Shown here piece after piece: positions 33,200 to 44,850 of a DNA stretch of 64,000 bases. The translations under genes were made by a program, and so were the position numbers. The notes beneath the pieces are model-generated. The model worked only from the letters and a program-made list of their open reading frames with translations. It did no database searches and had not been told where the DNA came from. How positions within the stretch are numbered: the stretch's first letter is position 1; every line of letters begins with the position of its first letter. Source of the stretch: Persicaria tinctoria (taxonomy: Eukaryota > Streptophyta > Magnoliopsida > Caryophyllales > Polygonaceae); contig JBANSL010000010.1 of the NCBI GenBank assembly GCA_037127255.1, positions 32,981,120 to 33,045,119 on the forward strand, read 5' to 3'.

Positions 33200-36100
33200 T
33201 CGGTGACCAGGTTTCTCCCCTAGCGCGTCTGAGCGGACGAGAACCCGAAGTTCTAGATCAGTGCTGAAGCTATCATCGGCAAGGGAGCTATAAGGCATAC
33301 GTACAATCCTGTCAGCCACAACGTTCGAACCCCTGAAAATATAACGAATAGCAACATTAGAGAATGATCGGTGAAAATTCGTAGTATCAACCATCAACAA
33401 CTCAATAATCTACGGCGGGTGCCAATCCCCGAGTAGAGATTTAATAACGACTAAGCAATCGCCTTCGATAAGTAAATTATCGAGACCCATTTGGAGGGCC
33501 TTAACCACACCTATATGTAGACCCCGAGCCTCCCAAAACACTGCTGGCTAGTTAGAGCAAATGCCAGAGCCAGTGGATATTACAGTGCCATTGTGGTCCC
33601 GTATAACAAAATTGTAAGTGCCCGATTGTGTAGGTAGGCAAGAACCGTCGAAGTTTAGTTTGTAGTGGCCATATGGTGGCTTTGTCCACCCTATAGACCG
33701 AACTGCAGTCGAAAGTGGATTGACATTTCGGTTTTTGTTGTTACCTTTCAAAGGTGGCGGCGTAATCAATTGACTGTCCTCCAGAGAGGCCGACCTAGTC
33801 TTCCAAGTAGTATAATTGGTTTGGTAAAAAACTATAATCGATTGAACATATATATTGTTTATGTGTTGGAACGTCAGCTGATTGCGAAAATACCATATCG
33901 GCATATCGCCCACCAAGCTGTCACTAACCTGGCAAACTCTGCTTTCCCCATTTCAGAGTAGATATTGTTAAGCAGTAAATTAGGCCTAGCATAAGTATAA
34001 CCGTTCGGGGGTTTCGGAAGTTTGATGCCCGCTTCCGAAATGACCCGTCTAGTCAGTGCGCAATCAAGTAGCAGGTGAGCGGTAGACTCCTGTGTAGAGT
34101 TACAGAAATGACATCCAGATGGTACCGACACATGAGACCATTGAAATCTGTCGGATGTTGGTAGCCCATCCCTTGCGATTTTCCAAATGAAATGCCGAAT
34201 TTTGTATGGAATGTCTAGCTTCCAAATCCACTGACAGTCAAACTACGGGTCGCCAGTGTGTTGATTGCTAAGTTTTACTGCCGAAGCGGTGGAGAACCAT
34301 CCATTTCTACTTTGTCCCCAGAACTGACGGTCTTGAAATTGATGTTGCGGTAAATGCGTGGATACAATTTTTTCTATGGTAGCTTGATCCAGTAGACCGT
34401 GTAGATTTGTATTGAGTTTTCCAACATCCCACTTATTACCGGACTTTATGAAGTGATCAACCATCCAGATCAACTCTTGATCTTCCGATTGTCGTATAAC
34501 AGCCTTTATAAGAGGGGTATTTAGCACCCAGTTATCTTCCCAGAAGCTAACCGATTGTCCATTTCCGATTGACCAGTTGAGGCCCATTATGAAATCCGTT
34601 CTGAGGTTCATAAGTTTTGCCCATTGTCAGGATGTGTTCCCTTTTTTAACATACTTAAGTAGAGTTTCATTTTTTAGATATTTATAGCCGTAATCAATCA
34701 CACCCAGATATTATTTGGTTGAGATATAGTTTTCCACAGTAGTTTCATCTGCAGTGCGATGTTCATCGTCTTAGCTTTGTGTATTCCTAGGCCCCAGCTA
34801 ATTAGCGGTGTGTACTTTACTTGTTTGTTCCAAAAGAACTGTCTGTTGATTTTGTCTAACTCATGCAGAATTGACGAAGGCAGCATAAAGGCTTGCATAA
34901 TATAAAGGGGTTGGGTGCTTAAGTTGTACATGATCAGAACTTTTCTGCCTTCTGCGAAGAGAGAGGAAGCTTTCCATTTTGACAATTGATGTTTGGTTTT
35001 CACAATGATCTGAGCGAAAGTATCTGGATTAACCCTACCATTTATGATCGGCCAACCCAGATATTTTTCCAAGTTGTTTGATTGGGGGATAACCAGAGTT
35101 GTTGTTACAGTGTGGATGGCAGTCTGTGAAGTATTTGGAGATAGTTGGACGCTCGATTTATGTAGGTTTACTTTTTGTCCCGAGATGTAACAGAATCCCA
35201 TGTCCTTTTTTATAGCCGAGTTTTGGTCAAGTGTTCTGGCTAGAACCTCTACTGTTAGAATAAAGAGGAAGGGAGATAAAGGACCCCCCTGTCTCAATCC
35301 CCTGGAAGGAATGAAAGGAGTGGAGGGTTTGTCGTTTACAAGCACTGAGTACGAGACTGTTTGTACACATTCCTTGCTCCAAAGGATAAACTTGTTTGAA
35401 AAGCCAAAATGAGTGAGGGCCGCGAAGAGGAAGGTCCATTCAACCCTGTCATACGCTTTTTCCATATCTAGTTTAACAACTATGTATCCTTCTTTGGCCT
35501 TGGAGGTTCTGAAGGAGTGGAATATTTCGTGGGCGATAAGGATGTTGTCCTGAATGGACCTTCTTTTTGTAAAGGCACTCTGTAGTGGATGAATACGACT
35601 ATAAGAGTATCAAACAGGTTGGATAATCTAGCAGTTAGGATTTTCGAAATAATCTTATAAACTATAGAGTAGAGGCTCATAGGCCTGAACTGATTATATG
35701 TCTGGGGTTGTCCCGCTTTTGTATTAGAGTTATAAACGTGTGATTGACTTGTCGTAGCATCTTCCCATTGGAGAAAAAAAGCCTTTACCGCTTAAGTAAC
35801 CGAGGGTCCAACAATATTCCAGTATGTTTGGTAGAAACCGCCTGACATTCCATCAGGGTCGGGCGCTTTGTCAGGTTTGATAGAGAATAGGGCACATTTG
35901 ATTTCATAGTTTATGACTGGTGCTGTTAACATATCATTTTGTTGTGGGCTGATTTCATTATCAATGACTGTCAGGTCTGACTCAAAGTCCATGTTATGAT
36001 TGTAAGAAGACCGGAATCGTTCGGTGAAGCTACTGGCATGGCGAACTCATTTCTAATTAGGGCGTAGTCCGATAGGTTGATGCCTGAATCCGTTGTAAGG

Positions 36101-37255
36101 AACTTGATCATTTTACGCCCCCGTTTAGCCGATGAGACTCGGTGGAAATATGTCGAATTTGTATCATTAAGTCTTATATGTTTGACCTTGGCTCTTTGAC
36201 TCCAGTAACGGCGTTGAAAATCAAGAATCCTTTCTCTTTTGTTTAATAATCTCTTATGCAGAGCGTAGTTTGTTTGGTTGTTGTTGGTGATCAAATCATT
36301 ATGTATTGACATAATCTTGTTATCAACTTCAAACATTTGTTTATGAATGTTGTGAAATGTTTTCTTGTGCCACTTTTTAGCCAAGATTTTAAGCAAAGAA
36401 GTTTTCTTGACCAGTTTGAACATCAGGGAACCTACTGGGTTGAGTCTCTAAGCTTGTTTAACAATGTTTGAAAAATCAGATTTCGTCGTCCAAGCCAATT
36501 CAAAATGGAAGGGTTTCTTATTATCATGCATTGGTGAACGAAAGTCGATTGTGATCGGCGCATGGTCAGACATAGTGAAAGGGTGGATCTTAGCCCGAAT
36601 GCCATCGAAAATAGAAATAACCTCGTTCTGTGCTAGCAACTGGTCGAGTTTAGCGTAAAAGTTATTTGGTAAACCAATTTTTCTTTTCTGCCAGGTATAT
36701 GATCCACCGTAGGTAGGAATCTCCAGTAGTGCAAGTGAGTTTTTGATCTCTTGTAACCGAATAAAGCGTCTGTGTCCTGGGATGATGCCCCCTAATTTAT
36801 CATCAGGTATCGCAATTTCGTTTAGATCACCTAATAAGTAGTAAGGTTTTTGAATAGTTGTTGCATATTGTACAAAAAATTCCCAGAAAGCATCCTTAGA
36901 GTTATAGTTCGGGGGAGCATAAACAACAAGAAAGGATATTGTTTTATTATTCCTCCGGTCGACATAGTCGAAATGACTTATTCTGTGATGAACCGCAACA
37001 AGAGTGATTTTGCCCTCGATCCGAACTCGGAAGATCTTTCCAAAGCAAACAAATTCCCCCGGAGAAGCCAGTTGCAGGGTCAAAGGCAATATTGTTGAAA
37101 CCACATTTTTTCCAAACATTTTCGTGAGGTATTTTATTTTTTTTCGTCTCAAGCAATGCCAGAACATTAATGTAATTGTTTCGGCAAAAAAGTTATGTAT
37201 CAGTCCAGAAGTTCCTTCTCTTAATCCCCCGGCAATTCCAAGAGTATATATTCAT
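33200..37255 (-). pseudogene. LINE-4 ORF2: endonuclease-RT-zf-RVT-RNase H, RT core deleted
   Basis: The start is the ATG at 37255 (MNIYSWNCRGIKRRNFW), with an early stop 20 codons on. The endonuclease shows LLETKK, GDLNEI and MSDHAPI; the RT shows KAPDPDGM, MEKAYDRVEW and a changed RQGGP (usually RQGDP). Sequence jumps from AIKKDMGF to CYISGQKVN, so about 50 residues that normally hold FADD are missing. The finger CHFCNSTQESTAHLLLDC and RNase H pieces (KLNFDGS; NVVADRIVRM) follow to about 33200. More than eight frame breaks are present. Loss of FADD means the RT is dead independently of the frameshifts. Confidence 0.85.
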
Positions 37256-37470
37256 GGAAACCCTATTTTATTTGTACCCGTTTGTACACTACTTACATTG
37301 TTTTGGTGAGCCAAATGAAACTTGGTGTGCAATGTTGTATGTAATAACCGGAAGTTACATGATGTTTGAAACTTTACTATGTGTTGAACATTAATTTGTA
37401 AGAGCTTAAGACACGTAATGCCTTTGTGGTTCCCATTATGTTTATTTGTATAAGAAACGGTGTGTGTTTG
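37252..37470 (-). CDS. Open frame ending in ATGA at LINE-4 ORF2 start
   Basis: Reading back from TGA 37254-37252, which overlaps the ORF2 ATG at 37255, the frame is open for about 70 codons to a TAA near 37475. The product ends VQTGTNKIGFP, is His- and Thr-rich and is not recognised. It may be the decayed C-terminal end of an upstream ORF like the one in LINE-1. There is no ATG that I would call its start. Confidence 0.25.
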   Translation of the reverse strand, partial: QTHTVSYTNKHNGNHKGITCLKLLQINVQHIVKFQTSCNFRLLHTTLHTKFHLAHQNNVSSVQTGTNKIGFP

Positions 37471-38254
37471 TCTTTAATGAGTGTAGATCTGTACATTGAT
37501 TGGCCATCCTGATTGAATGTAAATAAACACCTTGGAGAGAAGAAGAACCATATGCCAAACGAAACTTTGGAAAGTGCATGTTATAATGCACATATAGAGA
37601 CTAATCAATCTGTAAGCACGGGTTGTGTAGTTAATATGAGGTTCGAACTTATGAGTAAAAACAAATAAATCTCATTGAGTATAATTAATATGAATCCTGT
37701 ATAACCAATATTTATGATTTTTATGATCGGAGCGCAAGTCCAACATAAAGTGAGGTCGGCCATAGAGTTTTAATGTAATTGATTGGAAGAAATTACCTAG
37801 TAAGGAACCACACATGATCGATGGAGTAATATAAAACGTGAGACTAGCAAACCAACTGAGTTTTTCTTTATGAATCATATGAGCCTTGTGGGGCTTAAGA
37901 ACATGAATAGAATGTGTTCTATGATCAGCCTTGTAAGGCTTATCTGAGGTTCAGAACTTATTTTGTACTTTTGAAGGCCAAGGACTGGAATAGAAGGAAA
38001 GTTAATCAGGCGACACCGGCTCCCACAGGCGAACGGGACAACAACAAAGCACACTGCAGCAACCCACCACCAAAACCATCCTATTGGAGGTAAAAAGGCT
38101 CCCAACTAGCCGATCCTGCACACAGAAACCAAACAAAAGCAGCGAGGTATAGCAAAGGCGAAAAAATAGATTCTAAAATTAAGAATGCACACGGAATTGT
38201 ACAAAATGAAGGCATATATATAGCACCAGGGCAGAATGCCTTAGCATGGCAAGC

Positions 38255-38650
38255 TCAACATCGAAGGAGGAGCACAAGTGCTCTATCCTCCCGGGTGGCT
38301 GACGGGGATAGGACAAGCTTCACAAGCTCCACCAACGGAGCGAAGAACAGTAGACACTTAACAGCAGACCCAAAATAAAGGACCACAGGCTGACCGAAGT
38401 AAAAACAACGATCTAAACAACCCAAAAAATTAACATGTTGTGCTATCATAAGGAAATACGTTTTGCGCTTCTTCAGAAGGAAGGAAGTCGAGTCATCACC
38501 ATGGTTGTGCCCATCGCTCCCCTCCGGGTTGGTTGCACCCCCAAGAGATCCAATGTCAAGCAAGGCTACCCCGCGAGACATAGAGCGCGAGGACGCAGTG
38601 GAACGTCGAGTCTGCAGAGAATCCACAGATCGAGTTCAAGTAGGTGAAAC
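38255..38650 (-). pseudogene. Probable LINE-4 ORF1 C-terminal remnant
   Basis: Readable as MMEIDGQQIQEPEDNVNV, then TRRSTASSRSMSRGVALLD and SFLLKKRKT. An acidic then basic, Ser-rich tail of this kind ends plant LINE ORF1 proteins. An in-frame TAG lies after NVNVSPT. DUF4283 and the zinc knuckle are not seen upstream; a G-run (about 38719-38736) and broken proline-rich frames lie there. Confidence 0.4.
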
Positions 38651-39549
38651 ATTGACATTGTCCTCAGGTTCCTGGATTTGTTGGCCATCAATCTCCATCA
38701 TTGGAGCGATCTCAGTCTGGGGGGGGGGGGGGGGGGCATCACAACTGGTTAGGAAACAGTAGGCAAAACCTTGGGATCAGACTTGCTAGTCCAGCCCAGC
38801 ATCTCATCATCAAAAGGCGGAAGCTCAGCCTTGGTAGTGAGTGGGAGGAGTCACACCATTAGGCACTGTCGTAGCCACAATCGGAGAGCTAATATGAGAG
38901 GTGGGAGGAGCCGCCGACAGAAAATTCACCAAAACCGAGCCCAACCCAGACATGTAAGGCTTGGATCCTTATATAAAGTTTTTTTTTTAGATTCAAATAT
39001 ACTTTTAAATGATTTTTTTGGGTCGAATATACTTTTAAATATTGATGAAACCTTAGAGGTGGATTTTGGAAGGCGTAGTAGGGATCGTACAATTTTGGTA
39101 GCTAAGATGAGATGGGAATGCAATCTCCCTCCCTTTTTCTAGGTTTTATTTGAGTGTTGGGATTATTTTTCATAACATTGATTGATTAAATTATTTTTAA
39201 ATGAAAGATTGATGTAGTCAAAAATAATAGTACAAACAATAAGCATAAATCAACATTAATAGTAACTTTAAAAATTACTAAAATTACTAAAATATTTTAT
39301 ATTAAATCAATTGTAATATACGACAATTTCTTACTAATTTTTTGACATTTAAATTGGAAGTTCGAAAATTAATAAGTAATAACATAGTGTCAATCCTCAT
39401 TAAATTCTTAAATGTGCGTTTATATTAAAAAATTCTAATATTTATTAGAAAATGGATGAGGAAATTAATCATAAAATTTGTATTGATTTTTTAAAACTAA
39501 ATTTAGGCATTTTTTAAAAGGGTTGAAGGAGCTGACTCTTTCTCAAGCC
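38651..39549. other. Spacer with poly-G tract and AT-rich sequence
   Basis: Contains a G-run at about 38719-38736, a doubled AATATACTTTTAAAT (near 38996 and 39007-39030) and AT-rich sequence. Parts up to about 38960 may still be decayed LINE-4 ORF1. No gene. Confidence 0.4.
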
Positions 39550-41224
39550 GATAATTAAGGAGGTTCTCTTAAAATCGGTGGCGCATGCGATTCTAATGTA
39601 TATGATGTCCTATTTTCTGCTGCCCAATTATCTCTGCAAGGAATTGGAAGAAATCTTGTGCAATTTTTGGTGGGGAGAGAGTCAAGACAATTGGAAGATC
39701 CACTTGTTATCGTGGAAGAGATTGTGGTTATCGAAAGAGTGAGGGGGGTGGGGTTTAGAGACATGGAGGCTTTTAATTTTGCACTTCTTGCCAAGCTTGG
39801 TTGGAGAAATATGCATGAACCGGATGCATTTCTCACCCGACTACTTAAAGCTAGATACTTTTCAAGGTGCTCGTTCCGAGAGGCGGTCTTAGGGTGTAAC
39901 CCTAGCTATGCCTAGAGGAGTATACTTTGAGCTAGGGAAGTGATTGAAGGGGGTTCATATTGGGTGGTGGACTAGTGGGTAATGGTTTTGAGTTGGAAGC
40001 ATGGCGTGACCGATGGATCCCAAGGGCTCTTTTAAGGTCATTGCTAACCCACTTCGTCGAGACGCATCCACACGAGTCATCGACTTCATAGATTGGAGTA
40101 GGGGCTACTGGGACGAGGGTTGCGGTTCGAGAGCGGCATTCATCCCTTGTGATGCTGAGGAAATATTGAAAATTCACTTGATCAGTCATGAAACTCATGA
40201 TACACCCGACTCTCTTGCTTGGTTTCATACGAAAGATGGTAATTTCATGGTCAAATCTGCCTATCACTCAATCATGGACAAACACTTCCAGGATTGGGGA
40301 GGAGAGGGCTGCTCCAATGTGAAGGGACATGGGTAGGTTTGGCGGGAGATTTGGATGCTGAAAGCGGTTCCTCGGGTGAAAAACTTTGTATGGCGAGCCT
40401 ATCGGGGGATCATACCGTGCAAGAAGGCTCTTTGGGACAAGAAAATCACATAGGATCGATGGTGTGTAGTATGCGCGAAAGATGACTATGTTGCATGCTC
40501 TATTTGAATGCCGATGGGGGAGAGAGACCCGGGGGATGATTCTGGAGTTGAAAAGGCTTGGTAAAGGTACGAGGGACGACCAACAGTGGTTTGAAAGAGC
40601 AATTGGGCTTAAGGATGAGGGGTTGAAGGAGCTATGAGCGAACATTGTGGTTGGAATGTGGTACACAAGGAATCGGCACCTGTTCGAAGGAGCTTCTATC
40701 GAGCCATGCACGGGGATTGAGGAGGCTCGGGAGAAATGCCAATCATGGGCCAAGGGCCGGGGGTATTCACTTAATTGGAGGGTCCAATAGAGTCAGAGAG
40801 GGGGTATGTCCGATGGTCGCTCCCCAAAGATAGCTTTGTAAAGGTCAACCGTAATGTTGCCGTTTCTTCAGAGAATGGGTGCGGGATAGGGATTGTTGCG
40901 AGGGATGCGTTCGGTGTAATGAGGTGGGCTAAGGGAAGGAGGATTCAACATGGAACCAAGCAACTTGTTCTGAAGCTAAGGAGGTGATCTAGGCACTCCA
41001 AGCTACCAAAGATGATGGTATGAGGTATTTGGTGGTAGAAATTGATTGCCTCCAAATAGTTCGGCAACTTCGCAGGGGATTGTCGTTGAGAGGGGTCGTC
41101 TGGATACTCTAATGGAAGGCACAACGTCTGATCATGGACTTCTGCTGTGTGTGGCGTCATGTGAAAAGAGAGGGCAAATAGGCTGCTCACTTCTTGGCAC
41201 ATTCTCGACCGGCTACTGCTGTAC
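39550..41224 (+). pseudogene. Decayed LINE ORF2 3' half
   Basis: Fragments in shifting frames read GVGFRDMEAFNFALLAKLGW, FLTRLLKARYF, GNGFELEAWRDRWIP, MLHALFECRW and VVGMWYTRNRHLFEGA, i.e. the region after RT, zf-RVT and part of RNase H of a plant LINE. These match the family of the 57636-62880 LINE better than LINE-1 or LINE-2 (compare MGFHDLRLFNQALLARQGW there). Numerous stops and shifts make it an old copy. Confidence 0.75.
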
Positions 41225-41480
41225 TTTTTTTTTTTTTGATAAGGTAATAATTCGAGTTCAGACAAACCTGAAACTTGAGAGGCCGACAAGTCGGCAAACG
41301 GGTGAACCGTCAAACATACAATAAAACTGAAAATACACACACAAAAAAAAAAGTGCATTCACCAAGTAACATGCCGTCGAAAACAAATGAGTCTAAGCCG
41401 AACTAAAACCGTAGAGTTGAGGACGCTGACGAAGAACGAAGTCAAGCACCAATCGCAAGTTAGCGATACTTAATGAACTT
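41225..41480 (-). mobile_element. Short LINE 3'-tail fragment or tail-sharing SINE
   Basis: A T-run at 41225-41237 is followed by sequence whose reverse complement is CTCGAATTATTACCTTATC, nearly the 3' tail of LINE-1 and LINE-2. The piece is inserted against the end of the older LINE remnant. No protein domain is visible, so it is either a heavily 5'-truncated LINE or a SINE borrowing the tail. Confidence 0.5.
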
Positions 41481-42243
41481 CCAAATGCTTTGTTTGACAT
41501 TATATTTAAAGATATGATGATCACGTAATAAAAGGGTCTTTTCATATAAAAAAAATTTAGGCATTTTTTTTTTTGGTTGGAATTTTTTTTTTAAGGCATT
41601 TTAGATATTATGAAGTACATTTAATTTCCGCGCCATTGGCGCTTAACTTAATGTTAAAACAATTAAAGCTCGTAATGCTCGCAATTTAATTTATATTATC
41701 AATTATTCCTACAAACCCATAGATTTTGATAAAACGACAAACCTCCCGTAAATCAAACGGTAATTTTTAAAAAATCAAAATCAAGAGTGTTGAAAATGTA
41801 AACAATAAATCATAAAAATAAAAAATTACCAAGATTAATATCATATAAATGGAACCCGGATAACTAAAGACGGAACACATGCAAACATGGTAGTCTCTCG
41901 ATAAACATAGTTGCAACAACAAAATTAATAAAAACACATTCAAATCAATATCAAGAACAAATATTTCATAGATGAAATGATGAGAAGACATGAAAATCTT
42001 ACGAAAAAGTGAATCCATGAATCAAGTAAATCAAAACCTCTTATAGATATAATTTAGGTTAAAGTACAACTAACATTGTCAGGGATTCAGGGTAGTATTT
42101 ATAAGCTAGTTAGGAGGGCAAAAGTAACCTAGTTATTTATGCAACGATGAATGAAACCTTTTGAGCATCATTCATCCCCTTTACCGAAATCCATTTATGG
42201 TTAGTTCGAATTGCATCAGACAAGTCAATGTGTGACTATAAAA
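41481..42243. other. AT-rich intergenic sequence
   Basis: No gene or bounded repeat was found. Confidence 0.5.
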
Positions 42244-42251
42244 ACTACTTC

Positions 42252-43277
42252 CAGGCCCGTGCATAAGCATGTTCAGGTGGTTCGATCGAACAGGACCCCA
42301 AATTTTTAGGGCCAATTATATTATTTTTCACTACCCTGTATTAATATATAAATAACTTTCTTCCCTAATTATCCGTTAAAGACCAATTAGCCTAGCAGAA
42401 ACATTGTGCGTGTCCCATGTTCGAATCCCAACAACTGATGGTTTGGTCTCTTTTGGTGTATTTTTTTTATATGGCATTTTTTTTGCTCTTTCCTTTCATT
42501 TATTTTTATTTTTACATTTGATGCGAAAATAAAAGGTACTAGGCATTTTTTGAATATTCAATTAGTCACCTAGGCCATTAGTTAATTTAATTAGTTTTGC
42601 CCTAGCCCCTTCCCAATTGGGTGGGTTGGTCAATGGCCAACCGTTTGACCATTGACCGGTCAACGGTTGACCGTTGACCAACCCATTTTGATGCCAACTT
42701 TTTTTTTTTTTTTTTTGATGCCAACTTTTTTTTGATGCCAACTTTTTTTTTAGTGATGCCATATTTTACCGTTTTGATGCCAAAATTTTACTATATTTTA
42801 TTTTCACTTTGATGCCACTTTTTTATGTCATTTTTTTGATAATATTTTTTTTTACCGTGATGCCAGATTTTTGATGATATTTTTTCAAAGTAGTATTTTT
42901 GATGACATTTTTTTCTTTAATGTGATACAAATTTTTCAAAATGGCATCAATGGTCAACGTGACATTAGAGTAAACAAAAAATGTCATCAAAGTTTAAAAA
43001 AAGTGTCATCCAATAATTTAATTAGAAAAGTGGCATCAGAGTCAAAATAAAATGTAATAAAATTTTGGCATCAAAACGGTAAAATATGACATCACAAAAA
43101 ATGTCATCAATGTTTTAAAAAAGTGGCATTAAAAAAAAAGTCATCCAATCATTTCATTAGAAAAGTGACAATAAGGTAACAATATTTTGATTCCACGTTT
43201 TAAGCTCTTATGCCATCAATTATATAAAATTGTCACCACAAAATGTTGGCATCAAAACGGTAAAATATGGCATCACT

Positions 43278-43308
<31 letters not shown>

Positions 43309-43875
43309 GGCATCAAAATGGGTTGGCCGTTGACCGGTCAAGAGGGCTAAGCAAGCTAAAAAAACAATTAATGGGCTAAGCATACTAAAAAAACAATTAA
43401 TGGGCCTATCTAGCTAACCAAATATGCTAAAAGGGCTTTTTCACCAAATTCCCTCTATTTTATAAGACTAACTATTTTTCCTTTTTGACATTTGTAAAGC
43501 CCACTTTTTAAAAATAAATTTATTTAAATTTTATAAATGGAATAACAAAAATATATATATAAAAAGTAAAAAATATACCCTATTTTTTTAGAACCTCCGA
43601 AATCCCTATAGAAATCCCTATAGAGAAAAAAGTGTTTGAAGGCATTTTATGTTGTTCTTATTCTTAAAAATTTTGATTATTTTATTTTTAAATTGATAAA
43701 TATAGCAATATTTTAATATAGTAAATATAATTATAAAATCAACATTTTCCCATCAAATAATAATCAATTAATCAATATGATCGATTTTAGTTTATGAACC
43801 GACCCTTAAAATAATTGACACGATCCTGCTAATTATTTTTAGCACAGGGCCCCTAAAATGATCCGCACGGCCGTG
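42252..43875. mobile_element. Non-autonomous hAT-like element
   Basis: Ends CAGGCCCGTGC (left) and, in reverse complement, CACGGCCGTGC (right): 9 of 11 match. Flanks ACTACTTC (42244-42251) and ACTACATC (43876-43883) are an 8-bp duplication with one mismatch, the hAT length. AGGGGCCC-type sequence lies just inside both ends. No transposase remains; the centre is a foldback. Confidence 0.75.
42568..43412. repeat. Large foldback with GATGCCA/TGGCATC units
   Basis: Left arm: GACCGGTCAACGG, ACCAACCCATTTTGATGCC and ATATTTTACCGTTTTGATGCC. Right arm: the reverse complements in reverse order, with GGCATCAAAACGGTAAAATAT present twice (about 43065 and 43248). A 29-bp unit starting GGGCTAAGCA is doubled at 43350-43405. 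The whole would form a long stem with repeated ~7-bp units. Confidence 0.8.
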
Positions 43876-44554
43876 ACTACATCAATGTGGGAATATTCGA
43901 AGTCAACATAATTAGAAAAACTTTTATAATCAAAAACAAAAGATTTGAATAACTTGCTATTTGAGATTCATGGCGAAGACACTGAGATGCAAAAAAATAA
44001 CACATATAGAAGGCCAAGCTGATAATTTTCCACTCAAAGAAGGAACGTAACTGAATATCAAGTAAGCAAGGCAGATTAACCAAACTCGAAAATTAGATGA
44101 GCGGAATTAAGGGAATTATGGGCAAAGTCGGTGATATCATATAGAACTAATAGAAGGTTTAATATCTCTTAAGGACAGTTTGTATCCCCCAAAAAAAAAT
44201 TTATAAAGAAAGAGAATATATCTAACTAGTACTTTTCCCGAACCTTATTCGGGTGTTTTCATAATATTTTCGATCGAGTTTGACATATTAAGTACAAAAT
44301 ATTCGACACGTCAAATTAAATCGGGATGTGATGGAGATTTGACTCGGGTCCTAGTTCTAGCCACATTTTCCTTCCCTTTGAAATAACCAAGTGAGCTATG
44401 CGGAATTTCTGATTCAATCTACATTCTGTTTCTAATTATCACAAAAGTTCCACTATACACACACAAAAAAAAAATTATATACATATTTTTTTATTTTATA
44501 TATATTGCTTTTCACAAAAGTTCCCCTGCAGTTATTACAAAACCCCACCGCAAT

Positions 44555-44656
44555 AAATTTGTAGGTTTTTATATTCATAATGTATTAGATATTAAAAAAT
44601 GTGTTTCATGGCCATTAACTATTTCACACCATTGATGTGAAACGTGTTGAGATAAA
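44555..44656 (+). repeat. 102-bp direct repeat, copy 1
   Basis: Starts AAATTTGTAGG and ends GAGATAAA; contains the palindrome TTTCACA...TGTGAAA. Nearly identical to 44749-44850. Confidence 0.9.
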
Positions 44657-44748
44657 ACTATGGATTCATCATTGTGATGGTTTTAAGGTGCGGCAGCCGG
44701 CATGTTACCATGGGAGTCCATATATTCCAAATGTAATCCAACGACAAC

Positions 44749-44850
44749 AAATTTGTAGGTTTTTATATTCATAATGTATTAGATATTAAAAAATGCGTTT
44801 CATGGCCATTAAATATTTCACACCATTGTTGTGAAACGTGCTGAGATAAA
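44749..44850 (+). repeat. 102-bp direct repeat, copy 2
   Basis: Same length as copy 1, 194 bp further on, with about four substitutions including the loop base of the TTTCACA/TGTGAAA hairpin. Confidence 0.9.

Larger units (their letters stand above)
33162..38650 (-). mobile_element. LINE-4: minus-strand LINE with ORF1 tail, spacer and ORF2
   Basis: The poly-A tail is the T-run 33162-33172, next to the Mutator-like element. ORF2 spans 37255 to about 33200. A spacer of about 1.1-1.2 kb separates it from a likely ORF1 C-terminus near 38400-38650. The upstream edge is uncertain. ORF2 is heavily damaged. Confidence 0.75.

Noticed and set aside
42680..43300. Regularly spaced short repeats resembling a CRISPR array
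   Set aside because: The units are 7-bp words in inverted arms with homopolymer spacers inside a plant hAT-like element; there are no uniform spacers or cas genes.
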